From Streptomyces bluensis (GTDB taxonomy: Bacteria > Actinomycetota > Actinomycetes > Streptomycetales > Streptomycetaceae): a stretch of 64,000 nucleotides of DNA. A program made the translations under genes and the position numbers. Numbering within the stretch: position 1 is the first letter of the stretch; each line of letters opens with the position of its first letter. Where the stretch lies: assembly GCF_014650715.1 (NCBI RefSeq), contig NZ_BMVM01000003.1, positions 310,001 through 374,000 of the forward strand, written 5' to 3'. The notes under the pieces were generated by a model. It was not told the DNA's origin. It saw only the letters and a program-made list of their open reading frames with translations, and searched no databases. Below are positions 24,271-32,433 of this stretch, piece by piece.

Positions 24271-25224
24271 ATGACCGTTGCACCAGGCATGACCCGACCG
24301 CCCCGTGAGCTCGCCGATGTCCCCGGCTGGTTCCCCGTACTCGACCAGATGCTGTTCACCTGGTTCCTGGACCGGCAGGAGGCCCGCGAAACACGCGGAG
24401 ACCTTCTGGAAGTCGGCGTGTACATGGGCAGAAGCGCGATTCTCCTGGGTCACCACCGGCAGGAGGGCGAGCAGTACACGGTGTGCGACCTCTTCGAGGG
24501 CGACGCTCCGGACGACGCGAACCGGGCCGAGGCGAACAAGTCGTACTCCCGGCTGACCCGGCAGATCTTCGAGGAGAACTACCTCTCCTTCCACGACGAG
24601 CTGCCGCGCGTCCTCCAGGGTCCGAGCTCGATCCTCCCGGACGAGGTCGAGCCCCGCTCCTGCCGCTTCGTCCACATCGACGGCTCGCACCTGTACGAGC
24701 ACGTGTACGGGGACATCGGCGCGGCCCACGACGTTCTGCTCCCCGAGGGCATCGTGGTCCTGGACGACTTCCGCTCGGAGCACACACCCGGCGTGTCCAT
24801 GGCCGCCTGGGAGGCGGTACTCAACCGCGGGCTGCGCCCCATCTGCCTGAGCACCCAGAAGCTGTACGGCACCTGGGACGACCCGGAGCCCGTGCAGGAG
24901 GAGCTCCTGGCCATGCTGCGGGAGCGCGACGACTGCCATCTGAGCGTCCAGCAGGCGGCGGGCCGGCGCATCATCCGGCTGAAGTCCAAGGGGATGTCCG
25001 CCCCGCCGTTCCCGCACTCCAGGCACTACGAGGAGATACCGGACCCCGCCCCCGAGCCCGCCCCGGGGCCCGCCCCCGCTCCGGCCCCACGCCCCGCGCC
25101 GACGTCCCCGCGCCCCCGCCCTCGGCGCAGCCGCGCCCGCCGGCTCGCCGTGGACCTTCTCCCGCCGGTCGTCACACGAGCGATACGCCGGGCGAGGGCG
25201 GGCGGGCACCCGCGCGGCGCCTGA
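24271..25224 (+). CDS. Class I SAM-dependent methyltransferase (TylF/Methyltransf_24-like)
   Basis: 317 aa from ATG 24271; an in-frame GTG four codons earlier (24259) is an alternative. The SAM-binding loop is LLEVGVYMGRSAILLGHH, followed by YTVCDLFEGDAPDDANR, FVHIDGSHLYEHVYGDIGAA and GIVVLDDFRSEHTPGVSMAA. The last ~60 residues are Pro/Ala repeats and a basic patch (RRSRARRLAVDLLPPVVTRA) likely to contact the membrane. At the end of the surface-glycan locus, it could O-methylate a sugar of the polymer; teichulosonic acids of Streptomyces can carry O-methyl sugars. That function is inferred from context. Confidence 0.8.
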   Translation: MTVAPGMTRPPRELADVPGWFPVLDQMLFTWFLDRQEARETRGDLLEVGVYMGRSAILLGHHRQEGEQYTVCDLFEGDAPDDANRAEANKSYSRLTRQIFEENYLSFHDELPRVLQGPSSILPDEVEPRSCRFVHIDGSHLYEHVYGDIGAAHDVLLPEGIVVLDDFRSEHTPGVSMAAWEAVLNRGLRPICLSTQKLYGTWDDPEPVQEELLAMLRERDDCHLSVQQAAGRRIIRLKSKGMSAPPFPHSRHYEEIPDPAPEPAPGPAPAPAPRPAPTSPRPRPRRSRARRLAVDLLPPVVTRAIRRARAGGHPRGA

Positions 25225-25321
25225 CCGTCACGGAACCACTCGACCTTGGGGCCGAGGTGCGAGCGTAACCGGAGACATGCGGGTTCGGCTCGTGCTCACT
25301 CATAGGGAGTAACCGCCCAGC

Positions 25322-26902
25322 TCAGAACACATCGCTGGGCACGTACGTCCCCCAAACCTCCCGCAGCGCGTTGCACACCTCGCCCACGGTCGCCCGGGCC
25401 TTCAGGGCCTCCTTCATGGGGTAGAGGACGTTGTCCGTGCCCTCGGCGGCCTTCTTCAGGTCGGCGAGGGCCGCGTCGACGGCGGGCTGGTCGCGCTCGG
25501 CACGGAGCTTGGCGAGGCGTTCGGCCTGCTGGGCCTCGATGGCCGGGTCGACGCGCAGCGGCTCGTACGGCTCCTCCTCGTCGAGCTGGAAGCGGTTGAC
25601 GCCGACGACGACGCGCTCGCCGGAGTCCGTCTCCTGGGCGATCCGGTAGGCGCTGCGCTCGATCTCGTTCTTCTGGAAGCCCCGCTCGATCGCGTTGACC
25701 GCGCCGCCGAGTTCCTCGACCTTCGTCATCAGCTCCACGGCCGCGGCCTCGACGTCGTCGGTCATCTTCTCGACGACGTAGGAGCCCGCGAAGGGGTCGA
25801 CGGTGGCGGTCACGTCCGTCTCGTAGGCGAGGACCTGCTGGGTACGGAGCGCCAGGCGGGCGGACTTGTCGGTCGGCAGCGCGATGGCCTCGTCGAAGGA
25901 GTTGGTGTGCAGGGACTGGGTGCCGCCCAGGACCGCCGCCAGGCCCTGCACCGCGACCCGGACCAGGTTCACCTCCGGCTGCTGGGCGGTCAGCTGCACG
26001 CCGGCCGTCTGGGTGTGGAAGCGCAGCATCAGCGACTTGGGGTTCTTCGCGCCGAACTCCTCCCGCATCACCCGCGCCCAGATCCGCCTGGCCGCACGGA
26101 ACTTGGCCACCTCTTCGAGGATCGTCGTGCGGGCCACGAAGAAGAAGGAGAGCCGGGGCGCGAAGTCGTCGACGTCCATGCCCGCCGCCACCGCCGTACG
26201 CACGTACTCGATGCCGTCGGCCAGCGTGAAGGCGATCTCCTGCGCGGGAGACGCGCCCGCCTCCGCCATGTGGTAGCCGGAGATCGAGATCGTGTTCCAC
26301 CTGGGGATCTCGGCCCTGCAGTACTTGAAGATGTCGGCGATCAGGCGGAGCGAGGGCTTGGGCGGGAAGATGTACGTCCCGCGCGCGATGTACTCCTTCA
26401 GCACGTCGTTCTGGATCGTGCCGGTCAGCTGGTCCGCGCTGACGCCCTGCTCCTCGGCCACCAGTTGGTAGAGGAGCAGCAGCAGCGCGGCCGGGGCGTT
26501 GATCGTCATCGAGGTCGACACCTTGTCCAGCGGGATACCGCCGAACAGCACCCGCATGTCGTCGACCGAGTCGATCGCCACGCCCACCTTGCCGACCTCG
26601 CCGTGCGCGATCGGCGCGTCGGAGTCGTGGCCCATCTGGGTGGGCAGGTCGAAGGCGACCGAGAGGCCCGTCGTGCCATGGGCGATCAGCTGCCGGTAGC
26701 GGGCGTTGGACTCGACGGCCGTCCCGAACCCGGCGTACTGGCGCATCGTCCACGGCCGTCCGGTATACATCGACGGGTAGACGCCACGCGTGAAGGGATA
26801 GGCCCCCGGCTCGCCCAGCTTCTCCTCCGGATCCCAGCCTTCCAGGGCGTCCGGACCGTACACGGGCTCGATGGGCAGTCCGGACTCCGACTCGCGCGCC
26901 AT
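25322..26902 (-). CDS. Methylmalonyl-CoA mutase-type catalytic subunit (no B12-binding domain)
   Basis: 526 aa. Carbon-skeleton isomerisation of acyl-CoAs with adenosylcobalamin. The protein covers only the TIM-barrel substrate domain (~550 aa in the family) and ends [15 protein letters not shown], so the cobalamin-binding domain must come from a separate small subunit. Using the P. shermanii numbering, residues typical of methylmalonyl-CoA specificity are present: Arg82, Thr85, Arg87 and Tyr89 in [14 protein letters not shown], Gln197 and Arg207 in [13 protein letters not shown], and His244 in SGYHMAEAG; Thr77 is Ser and Asn208 is Gly. Isobutyryl- and ethylmalonyl-CoA mutases remain possible. 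No small-subunit gene in the window; convergent with the methyltransferase gene. Confidence 0.9.
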   Translation of the reverse strand: MARESESGLPIEPVYGPDALEGWDPEEKLGEPGAYPFTRGVYPSMYTGRPWTMRQYAGFGTAVESNARYRQLIAHGTTGLSVAFDLPTQMGHDSDAPIAHGEVGKVGVAIDSVDDMRVLFGGIPLDKVSTSMTINAPAALLLLLYQLVAEEQGVSADQLTGTIQNDVLKEYIARGTYIFPPKPSLRLIADIFKYCRAEIPRWNTISISGYHMAEAGASPAQEIAFTLADGIEYVRTAVAAGMDVDDFAPRLSFFFVARTTILEEVAKFRAARRIWARVMREEFGAKNPKSLMLRFHTQTAGVQLTAQQPEVNLVRVAVQGLAAVLGGTQSLHTNSFDEAIALPTDKSARLALRTQQVLAYETDVTATVDPFAGSYVVEKMTDDVEAAAVELMTKVEELGGAVNAIERGFQKNEIERSAYRIAQETDSGERVVVGVNRFQLDEEEPYEPLRVDPAIEAQQAERLAKLRAERDQPAVDAALADLKKAAEGTDNVLYPMKEALKARATVGEVCNALREVWGTYVPSDVF

Positions 26903-27116
26903 GATGTGCCTCCGCATTGCTATGGTTACCCGCTGGTACGACGACCCTCGCTGACGGACTGTAGCGGCGGCCGTGCTCCCGGTGGAGGGGGCCACGCTGG
27001 GACCTTGCTCACAAGGGTCCGCCCCCTGCGCGTTCCCCACAATGGCGCGGGTTCGCAACCGGACGCGGCAGGGGAACATCTCAGGAGGACTCAGGGCGAG
27101 ACGGCGGGGGGCCGGT

Positions 27117-28052
27117 ATGCGTACCAGGGGCATGCGGAGATCGGTGGCCGCGCTGGCGGCGCTCGTCGCGGCCGGCGGATGCACGGCCCAGGGGGTGGAC
27201 GTGCGGAACGGCCGGCACCAGCCGATACGCATCGACATCACGGCCACACCGGACGGGGCCGGAGGAAGCGGCGAGAACAGCGGCACGGCCGGTACGGAGC
27301 GGAAGGCGGGTACGGACCAGAAGGGCGGTGCGGACCAGAAGGGCGGTACGGACCAGAAGGGCGGTACGGACCAAGAGGGCAGGAGGACCTCAGCCCCCTC
27401 GCTCCCCTCCGCACCCCCGCCCCAGGTCCTGTGGCACCGGGGCGACACGGGCCGGGACATACGGGAGGTACAGGCCCGGCTGCGGCAGGTCGCCTGGCTC
27501 TTCGACGGGCCCACCGGCGAGTACGACGACCTGACCGTCCAGGCCGTGAAGGGCTTCCAGGGCAAGCGCGGGCTGCCCCGGACGGGTGCGACCGACAGCG
27601 TGACCTGGGCGCGGCTGCTGGGCATGACACGGGAGCCGACCCAGTGGGAGCTGTACGCGTTCGGCGGGCAGCCGGCCGCCCAGCCCGATCCGCGGTGCAT
27701 GACGGGCCGGGTGCTGTGTATCAGCAAGACCAGCCGGACGCTGCGCTGGATGATCGACGGGCGGACGCTGTCGACGGTCGAGGTGCGGTTCGGCTCGGAG
27801 TACACGCCGACCCGCGAGGGTGTCTTCAGGGTCTCCTTCAAGTCCCGCCACCACTGGTCGACGCTCTACGACACCCCCATGCCGTACGCGATGTTCTTCA
27901 GCGGCGGCCAGGCGGTCCACTACTCGTCGGACTTCGCGGCCCGCGGCTACTACGGGGCGTCCCACGGCTGCGTCAACGTACGCGACGAGGCGAAGATCGC
28001 GGAGCTGTTCGCGCAGGTGCGGAGCGGGGACAAGGTCGTCGTGTACTGGTGA
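27117..28052 (+). CDS. L,D-transpeptidase lipoprotein with peptidoglycan-binding domain
   Basis: 311 aa. The N-terminus [20 protein letters not shown] ends in a Gly-Gly-Cys lipobox, so it is a lipoprotein. Next comes a disordered Gly/Asp/Lys spacer made of an exact tandem repeat ([14 protein letters not shown], four units of ~6 residues), then a PG_binding_1 domain ([20 protein letters not shown]) and the YkuD domain with [20 protein letters not shown] and catalytic Cys285. It cross-links peptidoglycan stem peptides by 3-3 bonds in the cell wall. Ends in a strong hairpin. Monocistronic. Confidence 0.9.
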   Translation: MRTRGMRRSVAALAALVAAGGCTAQGVDVRNGRHQPIRIDITATPDGAGGSGENSGTAGTERKAGTDQKGGADQKGGTDQKGGTDQEGRRTSAPSLPSAPPPQVLWHRGDTGRDIREVQARLRQVAWLFDGPTGEYDDLTVQAVKGFQGKRGLPRTGATDSVTWARLLGMTREPTQWELYAFGGQPAAQPDPRCMTGRVLCISKTSRTLRWMIDGRTLSTVEVRFGSEYTPTREGVFRVSFKSRHHWSTLYDTPMPYAMFFSGGQAVHYSSDFAARGYYGASHGCVNVRDEAKIAELFAQVRSGDKVVVYW

Positions 28053-28069
28053 CCTCGGGAGGAAGTGCG

Positions 28070-28108
28070 GGCGCGGGCGGGACCGGGGGAACGTGTCCCG
28101 CCCGCGCC
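28070..28108 (+). terminator. Terminator of the L,D-transpeptidase gene
   Basis: Perfect 14-bp arms (GGCGCGGGCGGGAC and complement) with an 11-nt loop, 18 nt after the stop codon. The following 200 bp have no gene; 28257-28300 holds short tandem GGTCGGGTCA-type repeats. Confidence 0.8.
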
Positions 28109-28327
28109 GATGTGCACTGAGCTTGGGGTACGGGGGGAACCCCGGCTCTGTGCGACGGCCGATGACCAGTCGGCTCACTGAGTACTGCGCTGCGGCGGCC
28201 GAAAACGTCACACCCAGCGGAGAAAAAATCCGCCGCGCGGCAAAACCGCAGGTCAGGCGGGTCGGGTCAGGGCAGGTCGGGTCGGGTCAGGTCGAGTCAT
28301 GGACGAGGTGGCCTCGCCGCGGCCGCC

Positions 28328-29386
28328 CTAGTCCTTGGCACCCTTTCCCTTGCCGTTGCCGTTGTTCCCGTTGCCGTTGTTCCCGTTCCCGTTGCCGTTG
28401 CCGTTGTTGCCGTTGCCGTTCCCGTTGTTGCCCTGGCCGTTGTTCCCGTTGCCGTTGTTGCCTTGACCGTTGTTCCCCTGGCCGTTGTTGCCCTGGCCGG
28501 AGTCCGCGCCCGCGCCGTTACCGGTGGTGCCGGGCTCCCCGCCCGAGTTGCCCGTGGCGGTGCCGCCGCCCTGGGCGTCCAGGACGGCCGCGCAGTACTG
28601 CTTCACCTTGCTCTTGCCGCCCGCCGCGTCCTCCAGGTTGCGCATGCGGCCGAAGCCCAGTTTCTTGCCGTCCTGGACGTCGCGGCAGGCCGAGAGAACC
28701 CAGCCGCGCCACCCGCGGCCGGTGCCCTGCGCGTCCTTCCCGGAGTTCCCGGACCCTGGCTTCTCCGCGGCGCCACCACCTCCGGCCGCGTCGTCCCGGG
28801 CGCCCCCGGGGCCGGCTCCGTCCGCGCCCTCGCCGGGCGACGGCTCACCGGACGACCCGTTCGCGGAGTCCTCGGGCGACGCCGACATGAGCGGCCGCTC
28901 CGGTGTCGCCGGGGCCGACACCGTCGAAGCGGGCTCCGGCCGGTCGTCACGGAACGGAGTCGGCAGGACTCCCGTTCCGGCCGCCACGGCGACCCCGCCG
29001 AGCATCCCGGCGGCCATCGCCGCGGCCATCGCGAACCGCACGGGACGGCCCCAGCGGGCCCGCCGCTCCTCCGGCGCAGGCAGCCCGAGCCGTACCAGAC
29101 CGGCGTCGGCCGATCTCTCCTCGGCATCCGTACGACCACGGCTGGAGAGCGCCGTGTCCTCGCTGTCCCGCTCCGCGCGTGCTGTGCGGAAGGCGGCCAA
29201 CGCCGCTTCCTCGCCCGGGAGTTGGGCGTCCACGGAGGGAAGGTCGACGGTCAGTGCGTCCAGGGCCCCAGTGAGCCGGGCGACGGCGGGACGGGCGTCG
29301 GCATCGACGGCTTCGAGCGGCTCACCACGCAGCAGGCGCTCCGCCGCATCGCGGTCCAGCCACTTGTACTGCTCGTCGGCCATCAC
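28328..29386 (-). CDS. Putative membrane anti-sigma factor, module 1
   Basis: 352 aa. The cytoplasmic ~112 residues are predicted to contact the sigma factor (YKWLDRDAAERLLRGEPLEA), followed by one membrane helix (FAMAAAMAAGMLGGVAVAAG). Outside there is a Gly/Ser/Ala linker, a short Cys-containing domain (WRGWVLSACRDVQDGKKLGF, then AAGGKSKVKQYCAAVL) and a long tail of Asn-Gly repeats (NGNGNNGQGNNG, 28342-28500). It overlaps the sigma gene by 4 nt. No HxxxCxxC zinc motif, so not a classic ZAS protein. A paralogue lies at 30509-31459; both have the same Cys domain but different tails. Confidence 0.78.
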   Translation of the reverse strand: MMADEQYKWLDRDAAERLLRGEPLEAVDADARPAVARLTGALDALTVDLPSVDAQLPGEEAALAAFRTARAERDSEDTALSSRGRTDAEERSADAGLVRLGLPAPEERRARWGRPVRFAMAAAMAAGMLGGVAVAAGTGVLPTPFRDDRPEPASTVSAPATPERPLMSASPEDSANGSSGEPSPGEGADGAGPGGARDDAAGGGGAAEKPGSGNSGKDAQGTGRGWRGWVLSACRDVQDGKKLGFGRMRNLEDAAGGKSKVKQYCAAVLDAQGGGTATGNSGGEPGTTGNGAGADSGQGNNGQGNNGQGNNGNGNNGQGNNGNGNGNNGNGNGNGNNGNGNNGNGKGKGAKD

Positions 29387-30045
29387 ATGTCCTTCTGCGT
29401 CCTCGAACGCATTTGCGTCACACCGGCGGACGTCACCGCGCGTGTCCGTGGTTCTCTCTGCGGGGGTACCACGTCGAGTGAACCAGTTGATTCCGGGTCC
29501 GCGCCGAGCAGTTCCGCGAGCCGCTTCAGTCCGCGGTGGGCGGCGGTGCGGACGGCACCGGGCCGCTTGCCCAGGGTCTCGGCGGCCGTCTTGGCGTCGA
29601 GGCCCACGACGACGCGCAGGACGACCGCCTCCGCCTGGTCCTGCGGGAGCTGGGCGATCAGCGAGAGCGTGCGGTCGGTGGCGAGCGCCTCCATGGCCTC
29701 GCCCGCGGTGTCCGACTCGGCGGCCTTTCCGGTCAACTCCGTCTCGTCACCGCTGATGGCCGGGCGCCGACCGCGCATGCGTATGTGGTCGAGCGCGCGG
29801 TTGCGGGCTATCCGGGCGGCCCAGCCCCGGAACCGGTCCGCGTCCCCGCTGAACCGGTCCAGGTCCCTGGCTATCTGCAACCACGCCTCGGAGGTGACGT
29901 CCTCCGCGTCCGGGTCGCCGACCAGCGTCCGGACGTATCCGAGGAGTCGTGGGTGCACCGCGCGGTACACAGTCCGGAACGCGGTCTCGTCTCCGTCCTG
30001 TGCCGCAAGTACGGCGGCGGTCAGCTCCGCGTCGTCCCCCAGCAC
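29383..30045 (-). CDS. ECF-type RNA polymerase sigma factor, module 1
   Basis: 220 aa from GTG 30045 (AAGGGG upstream). Region 2 is visible in AFRTVYRAVHPRLLGYVRTL, DPDAEDVTSEAWLQIARDLD and RFRGWAARIARNRALDHIRM; region 4 in IAQLPQDQAEAVVLRVVVGL and AAETLGKRPGAVRTAAHRGL. Directs RNA polymerase to a small regulon. Co-translated with the downstream membrane protein, the usual sigma/anti-sigma arrangement. Paralogue of the sigma gene at 31456-32073 (shared APGAVRTAAHRGLKRLA-type region 4). Confidence 0.92.
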   Translation of the reverse strand: MLGDDAELTAAVLAAQDGDETAFRTVYRAVHPRLLGYVRTLVGDPDAEDVTSEAWLQIARDLDRFSGDADRFRGWAARIARNRALDHIRMRGRRPAISGDETELTGKAAESDTAGEAMEALATDRTLSLIAQLPQDQAEAVVLRVVVGLDAKTAAETLGKRPGAVRTAAHRGLKRLAELLGADPESTGSLDVVPPQREPRTRAVTSAGVTQMRSRTQKDM

Positions 30046-30508
30046 TACGCGCGCCCCTTTTTCGCGCCTGAACCGGCGTCGCTCTCGCGGACCGGGTCCT
30101 GGCCGTCGTGGTTGCTCAATCGATGGTTGCGGTTTTCAGGCCGGCGGCGGTTGCGTGAGGTCGTCCGCACTCCGCGCTCCGGCGCGAATGGCACGTTACG
30201 GCCTGAAACCGGCCCTCGTCCATGTCCGCAGAGCATGCAACTGACTCGTGATGCGGTGAGGTGTGACAGAAATCGTGCCCGCGGCGCTGTAGAGAGTACG
30301 GGTCGCCGCGCGGCCCGTGCCGTGCGACGGCCGGGGCCTCTCCTGTGGGGGGTGGCGGCCCCGGCCGTTGCCGTCGGCGGAGTTGGCCGGGTGTCTTGCG
30401 AGTACGGGGGTCTCGCGAGCACGCCGGCCTTACTTCTTTCCGGACTCCTGGACGCCTGGGCTACCTGGCTACCTGGACTTTGTGGATGTCTCCGGCGCGG
30501 GGCGCCGG
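30046..30508 (-). other. Intergenic region between the two sigma/anti-sigma modules
   Basis: 463 bp without a believable gene. It should hold the promoter of sigma module 1. A string TGTGACAGAAAT at about 30261-30272 has a counterpart (CAGAAATGTCACA) upstream of sigma module 2 near 32181, perhaps part of autoregulated promoters. An inverted pair (GGTTTTCAGGCCGG / CGGCCTGAAACCGG) about 60 bp apart is also seen at 30130-30213. Confidence 0.4.
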
Positions 30509-31459
30509 CTAGTCCTTCTTCGGCTTCCCCGTCTCGGGGGTCGCGGCCCGCGTGGAGGCGGCGGGGTCGCCCGCGCCTACAGTGCCGCCGGTACCGCCAG
30601 TGCCTCCGGTGCTTCCTGTGCTGCCCACCGCACTGGACGCCGAGGGCGGGCTCGCGCTGTTGGCCTGGCCCCGCCCAGGCTCCTGCTCCTGCCCCGGCTC
30701 CTGCTCCTGCCCCGGCTCCTGTCCCTGCTCCGGCTCCTGCCCCTTGCCGTCGCCGTCGCTCTCGCTCAGCTGCCCGGCGCAGTACGCGCGCACGTTCGCC
30801 TCGCCGCCCGCCGCGTCGACCAGGTGCCGCCAGGCGGTGGCCTCCATGGCCTTGCCGCGCCCTTCGGCCTTCTCGTACGCACGGCAGTGGGCCTCGGTGT
30901 CCTGGGCCTGCGACGGGTGGTCCGAGGGTCCGTCCGACCGAGACGCCCCCGGTGCGGACGCTGCCGCGCCGGCCGATTCCGACGGTGTGGCAGAGGGCGC
31001 CTCGGGGGCGCTGCTCGACGGGCCGCCGCGCCCGTTCCCCTCGCCGTCGCCGTCGCCGCCCGACGAGACGCCGATCGCCGCCACGGCGACTCCGCCGAGG
31101 GTCACGCTGGCCAGCAGCGCCGTGAGCGTGGCCCGCAGCGAACGCCCGACCCGCCGCTCGGCGTGGGGACGCCAGTCGTCGCGCCGACGGGTACGGGCCG
31201 TGTGGGCCGCCTGCTCGCGTGCCTCCCGGAACGCCGCTACGGCCCGCGCCTCGCGCTCGCTGTCCACGTGAGCGGCCCGCACGGAGGCGAGGAGCACGTC
31301 CACAGCGACGGAAGAGGCGCCCGTGGGGAAGTCGGGGAAGTCCTGCGGGGCGTCCGCCCCGGGACGCGCGAAGGGGCGGCCGGATGGCGTGCTGTCGCCC
31401 TGTTGTCCGCCCATACCCACGTCACCTCCACCCGACGGCTGCCTGTCGTCGCCGTTCAT
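30509..31459 (-). CDS. Putative membrane anti-sigma factor, module 2
   Basis: 316 aa. Cytoplasmic N-terminus (FPTGASSVAVDVLLASVRAA, then REARAVAAFREAREQAAHTA), one membrane helix (TLTALLASVTLGGVAVAAIG), Ser/Ala/Pro linker, then EAHCRAYEKAEGRGKAMEAT and LVDAAGGEANVRAYCAGQL, which parallels the Cys domain of module 1. The tail is a Gln/Glu/Pro/Gly repeat (EPGQEQEPGQEQEPGRGQ). It overlaps the sigma gene by 4 nt. Its gene product is expected to hold the sigma factor at the membrane until an external signal arrives; unproven. Confidence 0.75.
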   Translation of the reverse strand: MNGDDRQPSGGGDVGMGGQQGDSTPSGRPFARPGADAPQDFPDFPTGASSVAVDVLLASVRAAHVDSEREARAVAAFREAREQAAHTARTRRRDDWRPHAERRVGRSLRATLTALLASVTLGGVAVAAIGVSSGGDGDGEGNGRGGPSSSAPEAPSATPSESAGAAASAPGASRSDGPSDHPSQAQDTEAHCRAYEKAEGRGKAMEATAWRHLVDAAGGEANVRAYCAGQLSESDGDGKGQEPEQGQEPGQEQEPGQEQEPGRGQANSASPPSASSAVGSTGSTGGTGGTGGTVGAGDPAASTRAATPETGKPKKD

Positions 31460-32073
31460 CTCGACTCCCCCAGCGTCTGGGGGCCCTCATCCGTCACACC
31501 CTCCCCGCCGAGCAGCCGGGCGAGGCGTTTGAGGCCACGGTGAGCGGCGGTACGGACCGCGCCCGGGCGTTTGCCCAGAACGCGGGCGGCGGCGGGTCCG
31601 TCCAGGCCGACCACCACCCGCAGCAGTACGGCTTCCGCCTGGTCGCGCGGCAGCCGGGCCACCAGTTGCAGGGCGTGCTGGGTGGCGAGGGACTCGACGG
31701 CCTGCTCGTAGGTGCTGTGGGGGCCGGGCAGGTCGAGGACGTCGTTCTCCAGCGCGGTCGCCCGGGGCCGTACCTTCTGCCGCCGCAGATGGTCCAGGGC
31801 CCGGTGCCGGGCGATGGTCGCGGTCCACCCGCGGAAGCCCGCGCCGTCCCCCTTGAACCGCCCGAGGTCCCGCGCTATCTCCAGCCACGCGTCGGACGCG
31901 ACGTCCTCCGCGTCGTTCCCGACCAGACCCCTGAGATAGCCGAGCAGGCCCGGCTGCACGATCCGGTACGCCACGGCGAAGGCGGCCTCGTCCCCCTCCT
32001 GGGCCCGCGCGACGGCAGCCCCCAGCTCCCCGTCGTACGCCTGCACACGACGGGGTTCCCCTTGCTGGCCCAC
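31456..32073 (-). CDS. ECF-type RNA polymerase sigma factor, module 2
   Basis: 205 aa from GTG 32073, preceded by GAGGA; an ORF to 32193 has no supporting site. Sigma region 2: AFAVAYRIVQPGLLGYLRGL, NDAEDVASDAWLEIARDLGR, GFRGWTATIARHRALDHLRR; region 4: VARLPRDQAEAVLLRVVVGL, AARVLGKRPGAVRTAAHRGL. Clearly homologous to the module 1 sigma factor and arranged in the same way with a membrane partner. The gap 32074-32433 upstream should hold its promoter and that of the divergent FG-GAP gene. Confidence 0.9.
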   Translation of the reverse strand: MGQQGEPRRVQAYDGELGAAVARAQEGDEAAFAVAYRIVQPGLLGYLRGLVGNDAEDVASDAWLEIARDLGRFKGDGAGFRGWTATIARHRALDHLRRQKVRPRATALENDVLDLPGPHSTYEQAVESLATQHALQLVARLPRDQAEAVLLRVVVGLDGPAAARVLGKRPGAVRTAAHRGLKRLARLLGGEGVTDEGPQTLGESR

Positions 32074-32433
32074 TACCGTCCTCGTTCGCACCGAGATCGA
32101 GTTCCGCGTCCTCCGGTCCGGCCGGACGTGGTCACTTCCCGCCGTGTCCGCGCCCTCCAAGGTCAACAGCGCCGAGCCGCACAGAAATGTCACAGTTCCC
32201 CCGCGGACCAGGGCGTAGGGCGAACGGTCACCTGGAGGTCACCTTCTGGTGATGTAGCGCACATCCAGGGTTCTCGATGATGATGTTCGGCCCGCCATGT
32301 GTGCTCAATGGAGGGCTGCCCGTGCGCCGGGCGGCTTGCTCATGCGGTTTTCCAGGGGTGGGACATCCAGGTGGAACAGCTAGGGGTGGGACATTTGAGC
32401 CGCCGCAGGACTCACGCGTACAAACCGCTCAGC

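Noticed and set aside
25322..27841. 839-codon reading of the mutase gene with a long N-terminal extension
   Set aside because: The extension is antisense to the L,D-transpeptidase gene and has no family features; the mutase starts at 26902 with normal family spacing.
28340..28500. CRISPR-like periodic sequence
   Set aside because: Regular TTGCCGTTG units are the codons of the Asn-Gly tail of the anti-sigma protein; there are no spacers.
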